Shown: positions 7,317 to 15,818 of the stretch, one piece after another
Layout: each line of letters begins with the position of its first letter
Numbering within the stretch: position 1 is the first letter of the stretch
Assembly (NCBI GenBank): GCA_050947015.1
Contig: JBMNVT010000016.1
Location: 1-55,582 of the forward strand
Direction: 5' to 3'
From: CAKXIK01 sp050947015
Lineage (GTDB): Bacteria > Bacillota > Clostridia > Oscillospirales > Acutalibacteraceae
Length of the DNA: 55,582 bases
The notes under the pieces: model-generated
What the model saw: only the letters and a program-made list of their open reading frames with translations
Told to the model about the DNA's origin: nothing
Database searches by the model: none
Translations under genes and position numbers: made by a program

Positions 7317-8729
7317 ATGGAAAAGTTTTTCAAGCTCAAGGAAAATGGCACCACGGTTCGTACTGAAATCATGGCCGGTCTGACCACGTTCTTTGCCATG
7401 GTGTACATCCTGATGGTCAATGCAAACATGTTTGCCAACCCCTTTGGAGACGGAACGAATGTTTTGGGTGTCTCCTATGGAGCGATCTACATCGCAACGG
7501 CAATCTCTGCTGTGATTGGTACCGTGCTGATCGGCCTGCTCGCCAATCTGCCGCTTGCTCAGGCCAGCGGTATGGGGCTTAACGCGTTTTTTGTTTACAC
7601 GGTCTGTGTCGGTTTTGGCCTGACCTATGCAAACGCGCTGGTTCTTGTGCTGATCGACGGCATCGTCTTCATTCTGCTGACGGTGACCGGTCTGCGCAAA
7701 AAGATCTTCAGCGCGATCCCGCAGGCGGTTCGCATTGCGATCCCGGCCGGTATCGGTCTGTTCATTGCATTCCTCGGCCTGCAGAATGCCAAGCTGGTTA
7801 TCCCGAGCAGCAGCACCGGCGTTACGTTGGGTTCCTTTAACCTGCTGACCGGCAACTGGGCGACCATTATGCCGATGCTTGTCACGATCGTTGCCGTGCT
7901 CGCCATCGCAATCATGTCCAAAAAGAATGTTCGCGGCGCGGTGCTGTGGGGCATCCTCGGCGGCGCAGTGCTTTATTATCTGCTTGGGCTTATTACGGTT
8001 CCGGATTTCTTTGCTAATCTGGGGATTACGATGAGCAGCCCGTTTGATGCATTTAAAGAATTTGGAACTCAGGCGTTTGCCAAGGTTTTTACCGAAGGTT
8101 TTAACTTCTCTGCATTTGTGGAGGCAAACGGTACAGCAAATCTGGTTCTGACGATTCTGACCACTGCTCTTGCATTCTGCATGGTCGATATGTTTGATAC
8201 GCTCGGCACCCTGTATGGCGCCTGCGCGCGCGGCAATATGCTCACCAAGGAAGGCGAAGTGCCGAACATGGACCGCGCAATGCTGGCGGACGCGATTGCA
8301 ACCACTACCGGCGCAATCTGCGGAACCTCCACAGTTACCACCTATGTTGAGTCTTCTGCCGGTGTGGCAGAAGGAGGACGTACCGGGCTTTCTTCCATGG
8401 TTACCGCCGTACTGTTCTTTATCGCCATGTTCCTCAGCCCGATCGCTCAGCTGATCCCGGGCTGCGCAACTGCCGCTGCGCTGATTTATGTCGGCGTGCT
8501 GATGATGGCCTGCGTGAAGGAAATTGACTGGCATTCCATCGACATTGCTGTTCCGGCGTTCCTCACCATGGCTATGATGCCGTTCTCCTATAACATCTCC
8601 TATGGTATTGCTTTCGGCCTGATTTCCTATGTTGTAATCAAGCTGTTTACAGGAAAAGTCAAGGAAGTAAAAGTCGGTACCTGGGTGATTACCCTGTTGT
8701 TCCTTGCTATGCTCTTCCTGACTCATTAA
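7317..8729 (+). CDS. NCS2-family purine permease (AzgA type)
   Basis: 470-residue polytopic membrane protein that imports nucleobases by proton symport. Family marks are the N-terminal RTEIMAGLTTFFAMVYILMVNA, the ASGMGLNAFF block near residues 86-95, and the central DMFDTLGTLYGA, followed by CGTSTVTTYVESSAGVAEGGRTGL near residues 330-350, which separates the AzgA branch from uracil and xanthine carriers. Start ATG 7317 has GAGGAGGG upstream. A guanine-class riboswitch and terminator in the leader point to guanine or hypoxanthine as substrate. It is the only gene of the unit; a terminator follows. Confidence 0.93.
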   Translation: MEKFFKLKENGTTVRTEIMAGLTTFFAMVYILMVNANMFANPFGDGTNVLGVSYGAIYIATAISAVIGTVLIGLLANLPLAQASGMGLNAFFVYTVCVGFGLTYANALVLVLIDGIVFILLTVTGLRKKIFSAIPQAVRIAIPAGIGLFIAFLGLQNAKLVIPSSSTGVTLGSFNLLTGNWATIMPMLVTIVAVLAIAIMSKKNVRGAVLWGILGGAVLYYLLGLITVPDFFANLGITMSSPFDAFKEFGTQAFAKVFTEGFNFSAFVEANGTANLVLTILTTALAFCMVDMFDTLGTLYGACARGNMLTKEGEVPNMDRAMLADAIATTTGAICGTSTVTTYVESSAGVAEGGRTGLSSMVTAVLFFIAMFLSPIAQLIPGCATAAALIYVGVLMMACVKEIDWHSIDIAVPAFLTMAMMPFSYNISYGIAFGLISYVVIKLFTGKVKEVKVGTWVITLLFLAMLFLTH

Positions 8730-8756
8730 TTCTTTTTAACATTTGATTGTAATCCG

Positions 8757-8801
8757 AAAGAAACCCGAACAGACGTTTATCGTCCGTCCGGGTTTCTTTT
8801 T
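8757..8801. terminator. Terminator shared by the permease and the small minus-strand gene
   Basis: GAAACCCG (8760-8767) pairs with CGGGTTTC (8789-8796), then TTTTT. The stop codon of the minus-strand ORF lies inside the loop region. Confidence 0.8.
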
Positions 8802-8953
8802 GTCATCAGGTCAATATACCGACGCAGCTTTTCTCCGGTGTTCAGAAGGTCATTTTCACGGTGAGCCGTCAATTGAACCCGAACCGGCAGAGAAATAAAA
8901 TAGCCGCGAATATCGTCGTTTTCCATCAGCAGCTCGTGCAGATCCTTCGCCAT
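8777..8953 (-). CDS. Small hypothetical protein, 58 residues
   Basis: ATG at 8953 is preceded on the minus strand by AAAGGA at a 9-nt distance, and the frame runs to a TAA at 8777-8779. The product is charged and probably helical (MAKDLHELLMENDDIRGYF at the start), with no Cys, no membrane segment and no signal peptide. Codon choice resembles the neighbouring genes. I do not recognise a family. Its 3' end overlaps the terminator hairpin of the permease, so it converges with that gene. Confidence 0.55.
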   Translation of the reverse strand: MAKDLHELLMENDDIRGYFISLPVRVQLTAHRENDLLNTGEKLRRYIDLMTKRNPDGR

Positions 8954-9097
8954 GCAATCGTTCCTTTCCGTTCAGCCTTTCATTAGTTTGCTCGACGGGA
9001 ATCAAATCATGCAAACGGTTTACCGGGGAATTTTTCAAAAACTCAGTATTCAATTTCCCCAAAGTATGCTATACTATAAAAAGTCGGCAGGAATAGA

Positions 9098-9602
9098 GTG
9101 GTGAAGATAGTGTCAGAATGGAATTCGGAGCAATATTTAAAATTTCGCGCTGAACGAACACAACCCGCCGTCGATCTGCTGAACAGGGTGCTATTGGAAT
9201 CCCCGTTCCAACGCGTGTATTCAGTGGGTACCGAAGCACAGGCGTTTAATTCCGTCGGTGATGGAAATTCTTCGGCCGGGAGGTGTTCTGGGTATTTTTT
9301 ACAATCTGACGCCCGGGGAATATTTCGACCTGCTTTCTGGGTTGACCGACAAGTTTTCACTTTGGTCAACTACTGATTACCATGTTATGCCGTCGCACGA
9401 GGCCATTCTGGAGTGGTACCGTGCCACCGGGCTGCGGCCGTATCTGGATGCGCTGAAAACGACATCGGAACAGCGGGAGTTTGAACAGGAGATTTTTGCG
9501 CAGGTGCAGCAGGCATATCCTCTGCAGAAAAACGGAAAAATTATTTTCCGCTTTCCAAGATTCTTTTTTACTGCGGCAAAGATGAAAAAGAGTTTTGAGT
9601 AG
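9098..9602 (+). pseudogene. tam: Decayed trans-aconitate 2-methyltransferase
   Basis: The first 40 codons read as the Tam N-terminus (EWNSEQYLKFRAERTQPAVD). Near 9212-9222 the frame shifts and jumps to the middle of the protein: IQWVPKHRRLIPSVMEILRPGG, then YHVMPSHEAILEWYRATGLRPYL and YPLQKNGKIIFRFPR to the TAG at 9600-9602. The missing stretch of roughly 75 residues is the SAM-binding core, so the product cannot methylate. Intact relatives esterify trans-aconitate, a side product that inhibits aconitase. The gene begins at GTG 9098 or nearby. One deletion that also changed the frame explains what is seen. Confidence 0.85.
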
Positions 9603-9665
9603 AAAGAACTTTTGAGATTAAAAATAAGACTTACCAATATTTTTTCTGCGAAAGGGGCAGATGGC

Positions 9666-10586
9666 ATGAAGCATTTGATCGATCCGCTGGATTTGTCGGT
9701 CGAAGAAATTGACGGACTGATCGCGGTTGCACAGGACATTGAAAAAAATCCGGAGAAATACGCTCACCTTTGCGAGGGGAAAAGACTTGCGACGCTTTTT
9801 TATGAGCCGAGCACCAGAACACGTCTTAGCTTTGAAGCGGCAATGATGAATCTTGGCGGCAAGGTGTTGGGGTTTGCTTCGGCGGATTCCAGCAGCGCCG
9901 CAAAAGGAGAAAGTATTGCCGACACCATCCGCGTAGTCTCTTCCTTTGCCGATATCTGTGCCATACGCCACCCAAAGGAAGGCGCTCCGCAGGTTGCTGC
10001 GCAGTTTTCCGGGATTCCGGTGATCAACGCCGGCGACGGCGGCCACCAGCATCCAACACAGACGCTGACCGATCTGCTCACAATTCGAATGCTGAAGGGA
10101 AGACTCAGCAACCTCACTATTGGTCTCTGCGGCGATCTGAAATTCGGCCGCACCGCCCATTCGCAGATCAAGGCGTTGTCGCGCTATCAGGGAATTCGTT
10201 TTGTGCTGATTTCGCCGGAGGAGCTGCGGATCCCGAGTTATATCCGCGAAGAAGTGCTGCGCGCTAAGCAGATTCCGTTTGAGGAAGTGCGCCGCATGGA
10301 ACCCGTGCTGCCGGAGCTGGACATTCTGTATATGACCCGGGTGCAGCGGGAACGCTTTTTTAATGAAGAAGATTATATCCGCCTAAAAGATACTTATATT
10401 CTGGACAAGCACAAGCTGCAGTATGCCCGGCCGGATACATACATTCTTCATCCGCTTCCCCGTGTGAATGAGATATCCACCGAAGTGGATTCCGACCCGC
10501 GGGCGGCATACTTCCGTCAGGTGCAGTACGGAGTTTATATCCGTATGGCGCTGATTCTGAAACTTTTGAACATTCATGCGGACTGA
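9666..10586 (+). CDS. pyrB: Aspartate carbamoyltransferase, catalytic chain
   Basis: Joins carbamoyl phosphate and aspartate, the committed step of pyrimidine synthesis. 306 residues. Visible are the carbamoyl-phosphate site FYEPSTRTRLSFE (residues 39-51), the 80s loop with SSAAKGES, HPTQTLTDLLT near 130-140 and the C-terminal HPLPRVNEI. ATG 9666 is preferred over the upstream frame extension because GAAAGG precedes it. pyrI follows 27 nt later, so the enterobacterial-type holoenzyme with regulatory chains is expected. No other pyr gene is in the window and no PyrR-type attenuator is apparent upstream. Confidence 0.97.
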   Translation: MKHLIDPLDLSVEEIDGLIAVAQDIEKNPEKYAHLCEGKRLATLFYEPSTRTRLSFEAAMMNLGGKVLGFASADSSSAAKGESIADTIRVVSSFADICAIRHPKEGAPQVAAQFSGIPVINAGDGGHQHPTQTLTDLLTIRMLKGRLSNLTIGLCGDLKFGRTAHSQIKALSRYQGIRFVLISPEELRIPSYIREEVLRAKQIPFEEVRRMEPVLPELDILYMTRVQRERFFNEEDYIRLKDTYILDKHKLQYARPDTYILHPLPRVNEISTEVDSDPRAAYFRQVQYGVYIRMALILKLLNIHAD

Positions 10587-10613
10587 GTGGCATGAACAGG
10601 GAGGTATGAAGTA

Positions 10614-11042
10614 ATGTTAAATGTGGATAGCCTGATGGACGGTATCGTGATCGACCATATTACCGCAGGCAAGGGGATGGAAATCTATCATTACCTTCGT
10701 CTGGATGAATATGGCGGCAGCGTTGCCATTATCAAGAACGCCCGCAGCAGCAAAATGGGAAAGAAGGACATCATCAAAATTGAATCCGCGGAAAACATCA
10801 ATTTTGATGTTCTTGGTTTCATTGATCCGAACGTGACCGTCAGCGTAATTCATGAGGGAAAGCTTGTGCGCAAATTCCGAATGGATCCGCCGGACAAGCT
10901 GGTCAATATTGTCCGCTGTAAAAATCCGCGCTGCATTACCTCGGTGGAACCGGGAATTGACCAGATTTTTGTGTTGACCGACCGTTCTGCCAACACTTAC
11001 CGCTGTGCCTATTGCGAGCAGGAGTATCGTTCCAAAGAATAA
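10614..11042 (+). CDS. pyrI: Aspartate carbamoyltransferase, regulatory chain
   Basis: 142-residue allosteric subunit that binds nucleotides through its N-terminal domain and contacts PyrB through a zinc domain. The four zinc cysteines are present as C102, C107, C131 and C134 (RCKNPRC ... CAYC). Its presence implies a regulated c6r6-like ATCase with CTP/UTP feedback at the protein level, which fits the lack of an obvious RNA attenuator before pyrB. Start ATG 10614 follows a GGGAGG site. Confidence 0.97.
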   Translation: MLNVDSLMDGIVIDHITAGKGMEIYHYLRLDEYGGSVAIIKNARSSKMGKKDIIKIESAENINFDVLGFIDPNVTVSVIHEGKLVRKFRMDPPDKLVNIVRCKNPRCITSVEPGIDQIFVLTDRSANTYRCAYCEQEYRSKE

Positions 11043-11072
11043 CCCGATTGCGGGACGAAAGGAAGTTTTGCA

Positions 11073-12137
11073 ATGTATCCGCCTTTCAATGGAGCTGCGC
11101 CGCCCCCCGGATTTTATTACGGCGATCCGGAATATTTTGAAAAGCAGCAGGAAAAACGCGCACTCGCCCGCAGGGGACTTGGTATCGGGCTGGCGATTGT
11201 CGGTATGCAGGTTCTGCCGTATCTCTTTACCACCGTTGCTGCAACAATATTGCATGCCGCCGGACTGATCGACCCTTATGCAATCGACAATGGGTACAGC
11301 GGAATGCAGCCGCTGACTTATTACATTTATTATGCGCTTTTGTATCTGCTGATGGTTACTGTGCCGTTTCTGGTGCTGATGCCGTGTTTTCATCTGCGTT
11401 TTGGTCAGGTGATGCCGTTTCGGAAAACAGCGCGTCCGGGGCTGCTGGTGCTGGCTGGCGCGGGTGGTTTGGCGATGTGTATGGCTGCCAATTACCTGGC
11501 AACGCAGTATTCCGCGGTGATGCAGAGCATCGGGATTCCTACAGATATGAGTTCTCTGCCGAAAGACGGTTCGCTCGTTTCTCAGATCTGCTATTTTGTG
11601 ATTCTTGCGGTTCTTCCGGCTTTTGCCGAGGAATTTGCGTTTCGCGGCGTAACGCTGCAGTTGCTGCGCCCCTATGGGGAAGCCTTTGCGGTGATTGGCT
11701 CGGCGTTTGCATTCGGCGTGATGCACGGCACTGTCATTCAGATTCCGTTTGCGTTTGCGGGCGGTCTGTTTTTTGGCTATATTGCCGTGCGAACAGGCTC
11801 CATTTGGCCGTCGGTCCTTCTGCATTTCCTGAATAACGCTCTTTCCTATTTTCAGGAACTGATTCAGGATCATTCTGCGGAGTTTGTGTATCAACAAACA
11901 TCCACGGTGCTGCTTTATGCTCTGTTTCTTGTGGCAACTGTCGGCGGGCTACTCTGTCTGGCGGTTTTGCTGCACAAGGACAAAAACTTTTTCCGTACCA
12001 ATCCCGATGCGGCGCATCGTCTGAGCGATAAAGAAAAATTTGCAGTTTATATCGGCAACCCCGGCATGATTCTCGCATTGATCGTGATCTGCATCAGCAT
12101 GGTTGTTCAAATGGCGACAGCGGGAATGATTTCATAA
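11073..12137 (+). CDS. CPBP-family intramembrane metalloprotease
   Basis: 354-residue membrane protein of the CAAX protease/bacteriocin-processing (Abi) family. Hydrophobic segments recur through the chain. The motifs EEFAFRG (near residues 188-194), the MHGT His about 30 residues later and HFLNN supply the Glu/Arg and His residues of the metal site. The N-terminus has a proline-rich cytosolic patch. Substrates of these proteases are rarely known. ATG 11073 lies 30 nt after pyrI. The stop overlaps the tadA start (TAATGG), so the two are translationally coupled. Confidence 0.88.
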   Translation: MYPPFNGAAPPPGFYYGDPEYFEKQQEKRALARRGLGIGLAIVGMQVLPYLFTTVAATILHAAGLIDPYAIDNGYSGMQPLTYYIYYALLYLLMVTVPFLVLMPCFHLRFGQVMPFRKTARPGLLVLAGAGGLAMCMAANYLATQYSAVMQSIGIPTDMSSLPKDGSLVSQICYFVILAVLPAFAEEFAFRGVTLQLLRPYGEAFAVIGSAFAFGVMHGTVIQIPFAFAGGLFFGYIAVRTGSIWPSVLLHFLNNALSYFQELIQDHSAEFVYQQTSTVLLYALFLVATVGGLLCLAVLLHKDKNFFRTNPDAAHRLSDKEKFAVYIGNPGMILALIVICISMVVQMATAGMIS

Positions 12138-12658
12138 TGGAAGAGCGTTTTATGCGAGCGGCGATTGCTCTTGCAAGGGAAGCCGCAGCGAAGGGAGAAA
12201 CTCCTGTGGGGGCTGTGGTGGTTTGCGGAGGTAAAATTGTCGGAACCGGTCGAAACCGCCGGGAACAGGATAAAAATGCGCTCCGCCACGCAGAAATAGA
12301 AGCAATTGATGAAGCATGCCGCGCACTCGGCGGGTGGCGGCTTTGGCAGTGCGAGCTTTACGTGACGCTTGAACCATGCCCAATGTGTGCCGGAGCAATT
12401 ATCAACTCGAGGATCCCGCGGGTCTGGTTTGGCGCCTATGACCCAAAGGCAGGCTCTTGCGGTTCGGTGGTTGATCTGTTTTCGCTGCCGTATAATCACA
12501 GGCCGAAATGCACCGGGGGGATTCTGGAAGAAGAATGCGCCGGGTTGCTGCGCAGCTTTTTTGCGGAGTTAAGGCAGCGGCGCGCACAGATTGGTTCCCG
12601 ACGGCAAAAAAACGAGGACCGATTTCAGAGGGGAGAAGAGGAGGAAACGCGGCAATGA
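12137..12658 (+). CDS. tadA: tRNA-specific adenosine deaminase
   Basis: Deaminates A34 to inosine in tRNA-Arg(ACG) to widen wobble decoding; essential in most bacteria. The zinc deaminase motifs are HAE at residues 51-53 and PCPMC at 80-84. The core ends near residue 150; a charged tail of about 20 residues (to 173) is longer than usual. The start overlaps the stop of the protease gene and the end overlaps the ispF start (ATGA), so these three genes are probably co-translated. Confidence 0.95.
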   Translation: MEERFMRAAIALAREAAAKGETPVGAVVVCGGKIVGTGRNRREQDKNALRHAEIEAIDEACRALGGWRLWQCELYVTLEPCPMCAGAIINSRIPRVWFGAYDPKAGSCGSVVDLFSLPYNHRPKCTGGILEEECAGLLRSFFAELRQRRAQIGSRRQKNEDRFQRGEEEETRQ

Positions 12659-13134
12659 TGCGCATTGGTCATGGATATGATGTTCACCGGCTGGTGCCAG
12701 GGAGAGAACTGGTTCTCGGTGGGATTTGGATTCCCCATGAAACGGGGCTTCTCGGCCATTCAGACGCCGATGTTTTAACCCACGCCGTGATGGATTCGCT
12801 GCTTGGCGCCGCCGCAATGGGTGATATCGGTGCCTTGTTTCCCGATTCTGACGAACGGTTTTCCGGTGCGGACAGCATCCAGCTATTGGAGCAGGTAGCC
12901 GCCATATTAACGGACGCAGGCTACCGGATTGTTAATTTTGACGCGACTGTTTTGGCTCAGGCGCCAAAGCTGCGCCCGTATATTGACGCTATGCGGCGGA
13001 AGCTGGCGCAGGCGTGCGGAATCCCGATGGATTGCGTCAGTGTCAAGGCGACCACCGAGGAAGGCCTCGGCTTTACAGGACAAAAGAAAGGCATTGCCGC
13101 TCACGCGGTTTGTCTGATTTCCTCAGAACCGTAA
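12655..13134 (+). CDS. ispF: 2-C-methyl-D-erythritol 2,4-cyclodiphosphate synthase
   Basis: Fifth step of the non-mevalonate (MEP) isoprenoid route. Metal ligands are seen in the N-terminal GHGYDVHRL (Asp and His) and the substrate loop in GHSDADVLTHAVMDSLLGAAAMGDIG. The C-terminal TTEEGLGFTG is also diagnostic. 159 residues, normal length. ATG 12655 has GAGGAGG 10 nt upstream; the next codon is also ATG, so a start at 12658 cannot be excluded. ispD is not adjacent. A strong terminator follows. Confidence 0.96.
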   Translation: MMRIGHGYDVHRLVPGRELVLGGIWIPHETGLLGHSDADVLTHAVMDSLLGAAAMGDIGALFPDSDERFSGADSIQLLEQVAAILTDAGYRIVNFDATVLAQAPKLRPYIDAMRRKLAQACGIPMDCVSVKATTEEGLGFTGQKKGIAAHAVCLISSEP

Positions 13135-13148
13135 TTTTGTTATTTGAA

Positions 13149-13177
13149 GCTGCTGCAGAGATGCAGCAGTTTTTTTG
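13149..13177 (+). terminator. Terminator after ispF
   Basis: CTGCTGCA (13150-13157), loop GAGA, TGCAGCAG (13162-13169), then TTTTTTT: a textbook intrinsic terminator. Confidence 0.9.
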
Positions 13178-13261
13178 TGCTATATTCCGCGCGTGTTTTT
13201 TGGCCGGAACATTGGGCTGACAAAATAAAATTGCTCTGCACTTTTCCCGGACAGAACACAC

Positions 13262-13338
13262 TTCTGCCGCATAAGATAAGACGAGGAAACAGCGCTTGAG
13301 CTGCGAAATCGGGAGAAATCTCATTCGGCAGAAAGGAG
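13262..13338 (+). promoter_or_regulatory. Structured leader of the DUF3343 gene (candidate RNA element)
   Basis: TTCTGCCG (13262-13269) pairs perfectly with CGGCAGAA (13326-13333), enclosing 56 nt that hold two smaller hairpins: CAGC-GCTTGA-GCTG and GAG-AAAT-CTC. The 3' arm of the outer stem runs into the ribosome site AAAGGAG (13332-13338) of the TTG-started gene at 13349. A stem next to the site could tune translation. No known riboswitch class was recognised. Confidence 0.35.
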
Positions 13339-13348
13339 TTGAAAAGCT

Positions 13349-13576
13349 TTGAAAAGGGATCTGATTATTGTCAGTTCGATCACATATGCAATGAAGGGAA
13401 AAGAATTGCTGCAAAAACGCGGCTTTCAGGCATATATTGCCCGCCTGCCTCAAAAAGAGGAGGGAACGGGCTGTGGATATTGTGTTTATGTCAGCCGAAA
13501 TACAGATCTTGCGGAAGAAATTCTGCGCAGCGAAGGAATCCGGGTGCTTGGCAGAACCGTTTCCGAGGTGGAGTAA
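13349..13576 (+). CDS. DUF3343 protein, putative sulfur/selenium carrier
   Basis: 75 residues with the DUF3343 pattern, including the GCGYC cysteine pair near residues 41-45. Members of this family are commonly found next to cysteine desulfurase-like enzymes and are thought to carry sulfur or selenium; the activity is not established. The start is TTG 13349, with AGGAG 11 nt upstream. The gene directly precedes the PLP enzyme (29 nt), supporting a donor-acceptor pair, and follows a leader with a long-range stem. Confidence 0.8.
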   Translation: MKRDLIIVSSITYAMKGKELLQKRGFQAYIARLPQKEEGTGCGYCVYVSRNTDLAEEILRSEGIRVLGRTVSEVE

Positions 13577-13605
13577 ACACGGTAAACGGAAGGAATGGTA
13601 TTGCT

Positions 13606-14757
13606 ATGATTTATCTCGATAACGGCGCAACCACTTATCCCAAACCACCACAGGTGCGCGCGGCTCTCAGTGAAGCTATGACGCGTTTTGGCGCGAATCC
13701 GGGGCGTGCAGGCCACAACATGGCAATGCAGACGGCCGAATCGGTTTTTCACGTCCGGGAATCTGCTGCAGAGCTGTTTCACGCACCCGGCCCGGAAAAT
13801 GTAGTGTTTACGCTGAATTGCACCGAAGCTGTCAATTTTGTGCTCAAGGGGTTGCTTCGTCCCGGAGATCATGCGGTTGTTTCCTGTCTGGAGCATAACG
13901 CAGTTTTCAGGCCGCTCTGGAGTCTTGCAAAGCTGGGAATATCCTATACGGTCGCCCGTGTATTTCCGGGAGACGACGACCGCACGGTAGCGTCCTTCGC
14001 GAGTTGTATGAAGCCAAATACCCGGCTGATTGCCTGTATTCATGCTTCCAACGTTTGGGGAATCCGGCTGCCGGCCGAACGGCTGGCTCAGCTGGCGCAT
14101 GAACGCGGTGCGGCTTTTTTGCTGGATGCAGCGCAAAGCGCAGGCATTGTGCCGATTGACCTTCGCAGCCTGCAAGCGGATTATCTGTGCTGCGCGGGGC
14201 ACAAGGGGCTTTACGGTCCGATGGGAACCGGCATGCTGATTTTTTCGCCCGGCGCGGAGCTGCAGCTAAATACGCTGCTGGAGGGCGGAACCGGAAGCGC
14301 GTCCGCCTCCCCGGAACAGCCGATGCTGCTGCCGGATCGATTTGAAAGCGGAACCGGAAACACGCCCGGCGTTATCGCGCTGGGAGAGGGCATCCGGTTT
14401 GTCCGGCAGAAGGGAGAAGCCAAAATTCTGAAGTATGAAATGGATTTGATTCGCCGGCTTTACCATCGGTTGGAGGAGGCCCCGAATATTATTTTGTATA
14501 CCGCAGAACCCGATGACGAGCATTATGTGCCGGTGCTGTCGTTTAATCATGTCGGAATGACCAGCGAGGAAACCGCAGCACAGCTGAATCGGGCGGGCTT
14601 TGCGGTGCGCGCAGGACTTCATTGTGCTCCACTTGCTCACCAGTGGGCGCAAACACTGGAAACCGGCGCGGTGCGGTGCGTGCCGTCCGTCTTTACGCGC
14701 CCTGAGCAGCTGGATTCATTTGCCAGACAGCTTACTTTGCTTAAAAATCACAGATAG
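13606..14757 (+). CDS. Cysteine desulfurase family protein (class V aminotransferase fold)
   Basis: 383-residue PLP enzyme of the SufS/Csd-like group. The PLP lysine lies in CAGHKGLYGPMG (near residue 201). LDAAQSAG precedes it, and a candidate persulfide Cys sits in the C-terminal RAGLHCAPLAH. The N-terminus MIYLDNGATTYPKPP is typical of the branch often linked to DUF3343 and selenium metabolism. ATG 13606 has GGAAGG upstream; the longer open frame before it overlaps the DUF3343 gene. It probably moves sulfur or selenium from (seleno)cysteine to the small neighbour. No selD or yedF is in the window. Confidence 0.9.
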   Translation: MIYLDNGATTYPKPPQVRAALSEAMTRFGANPGRAGHNMAMQTAESVFHVRESAAELFHAPGPENVVFTLNCTEAVNFVLKGLLRPGDHAVVSCLEHNAVFRPLWSLAKLGISYTVARVFPGDDDRTVASFASCMKPNTRLIACIHASNVWGIRLPAERLAQLAHERGAAFLLDAAQSAGIVPIDLRSLQADYLCCAGHKGLYGPMGTGMLIFSPGAELQLNTLLEGGTGSASASPEQPMLLPDRFESGTGNTPGVIALGEGIRFVRQKGEAKILKYEMDLIRRLYHRLEEAPNIILYTAEPDDEHYVPVLSFNHVGMTSEETAAQLNRAGFAVRAGLHCAPLAHQWAQTLETGAVRCVPSVFTRPEQLDSFARQLTLLKNHR

Positions 14758-14759
14758 GC

Positions 14760-14787
14760 TTGAATTTCCTTTGAGTTATGGTAAAAT
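14760..14787 (+). promoter_or_regulatory. Predicted promoter of cdaA-cdaR
   Basis: TTGAAT (14760-14765) and TAAAAT (14782-14787) with a 16-nt spacer, starting right after the desulfurase stop codon. Confidence 0.55.
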
Positions 14788-14855
14788 GATAAAAGTAAAG
14801 AATCGGATGTTGCCGTGCAGGGCAAACAAAAAGAGGCGTATGCTGCCGGAAAGGC

Positions 14856-15755
14856 ATGGCGGGAACTATGGAAACTCTCCAGGATTTGTGGATGCAGTTT
14901 ATCGCGGTGTTGAGCACGCTGCAGTGGAACGACGTGCTCGACATTGCTTTGATTTCTTTTATTATTTATAAGGCGATTCAGCTGATTCGCGATACCCGGG
15001 CTGCTCAGTTGGTTAAGGGAATTCTGATTGTTGTGATTTTATACGGGATTGTCCGTCTGACAAAGCTTGAAATGATGCAGATTCTCTTTGACAGTCTGGT
15101 TTTGCAGGTTGGAATTTTTTCCGTTATTGTGTTGTTTCAGAATGAAATTCGCCATGCATTGGAGCAGATTGGCCGCAGTAAGCTGAGCAACCTGAAAATT
15201 CTCGGAATCAGCTCAGGAACGGAAAATGAAACGGTTTCCATTACGCTGACCATCCGTGCGGTGGCAAACGCTTGTCAGCAGCTGCGCAATCTTCGCATGG
15301 GTGCGCTGATTGTTTTTGAACGCGGAACCAGTCTCGGCGAAATCGTGCGCAGCGGAACCATTGTTAACGCGGAACCTTCCGCTGAGCTGATCGGCAATGT
15401 ATTCTTCAACAAAGCGCCGCTGCACGACGGTGCCGCCGTAATCCGCGGCAACCGGCTTTATGCGGCAGGCTGCATTTTGCCGCTGACGCAGAATACTGAA
15501 ATCAGCAGCGAGTTAGGTACCCGCCACCGTGCTGCAATCGGGATGAGCGAGGTATCCGATGCGATTGTGGTAGTCGTATCGGAAGAAACCGGAAACATTT
15601 CCATTGCCCGCGGAGGCCGTCTGACCCGCAATTATACAAAGGAAACGTTAATCTCGGCATTGGAAAATCTGCTGATTAACGAGCATTCGGGTGGAAAAAG
15701 CGGCGAAAAACGCCTGTTTTCCAAGCCTTCCAAAAAGAAAGAGCACAAGAATTGA
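14856..15755 (+). CDS. cdaA: Membrane diadenylate cyclase
   Basis: Makes c-di-AMP from two ATP, a second messenger for potassium, osmotic and cell-wall control. 299 residues. Three N-terminal membrane helices (about residues 20-95) are followed by a DAC domain with the catalytic DGA at 191-193 and RHR at 223-225, and a basic C-terminal tail. ATG 14856 follows GGAAAGG closely; ATG 14868 is an alternative. cdaR is next, but the usual third gene glmM is missing here. The c-di-AMP-sensitive KtrAB-type system at 44-46 kb is a plausible target. Confidence 0.95.
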   Translation: MAGTMETLQDLWMQFIAVLSTLQWNDVLDIALISFIIYKAIQLIRDTRAAQLVKGILIVVILYGIVRLTKLEMMQILFDSLVLQVGIFSVIVLFQNEIRHALEQIGRSKLSNLKILGISSGTENETVSITLTIRAVANACQQLRNLRMGALIVFERGTSLGEIVRSGTIVNAEPSAELIGNVFFNKAPLHDGAAVIRGNRLYAAGCILPLTQNTEISSELGTRHRAAIGMSEVSDAIVVVVSEETGNISIARGGRLTRNYTKETLISALENLLINEHSGGKSGEKRLFSKPSKKKEHKN

Positions 15756-15818
15756 TGCCGTTTGTTTTGGAACGCCGGCATCCGTTCACTCCGTCAGTGG
15801 AAAGGTAAGGTTTATGCG

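Noticed and set aside
7272..8726. 484-residue open frame antisense to the purine permease
   Set aside because: It mirrors a clear NCS2 permease in the opposite strand, is full of His, Asn and Gln as expected of a complement frame, and has no ribosome site.
10617..11897. 426-residue minus-strand open frame across pyrI and the CPBP protease
   Set aside because: It spans two well-recognised plus-strand genes and their junction; the composition is that of a shadow frame.
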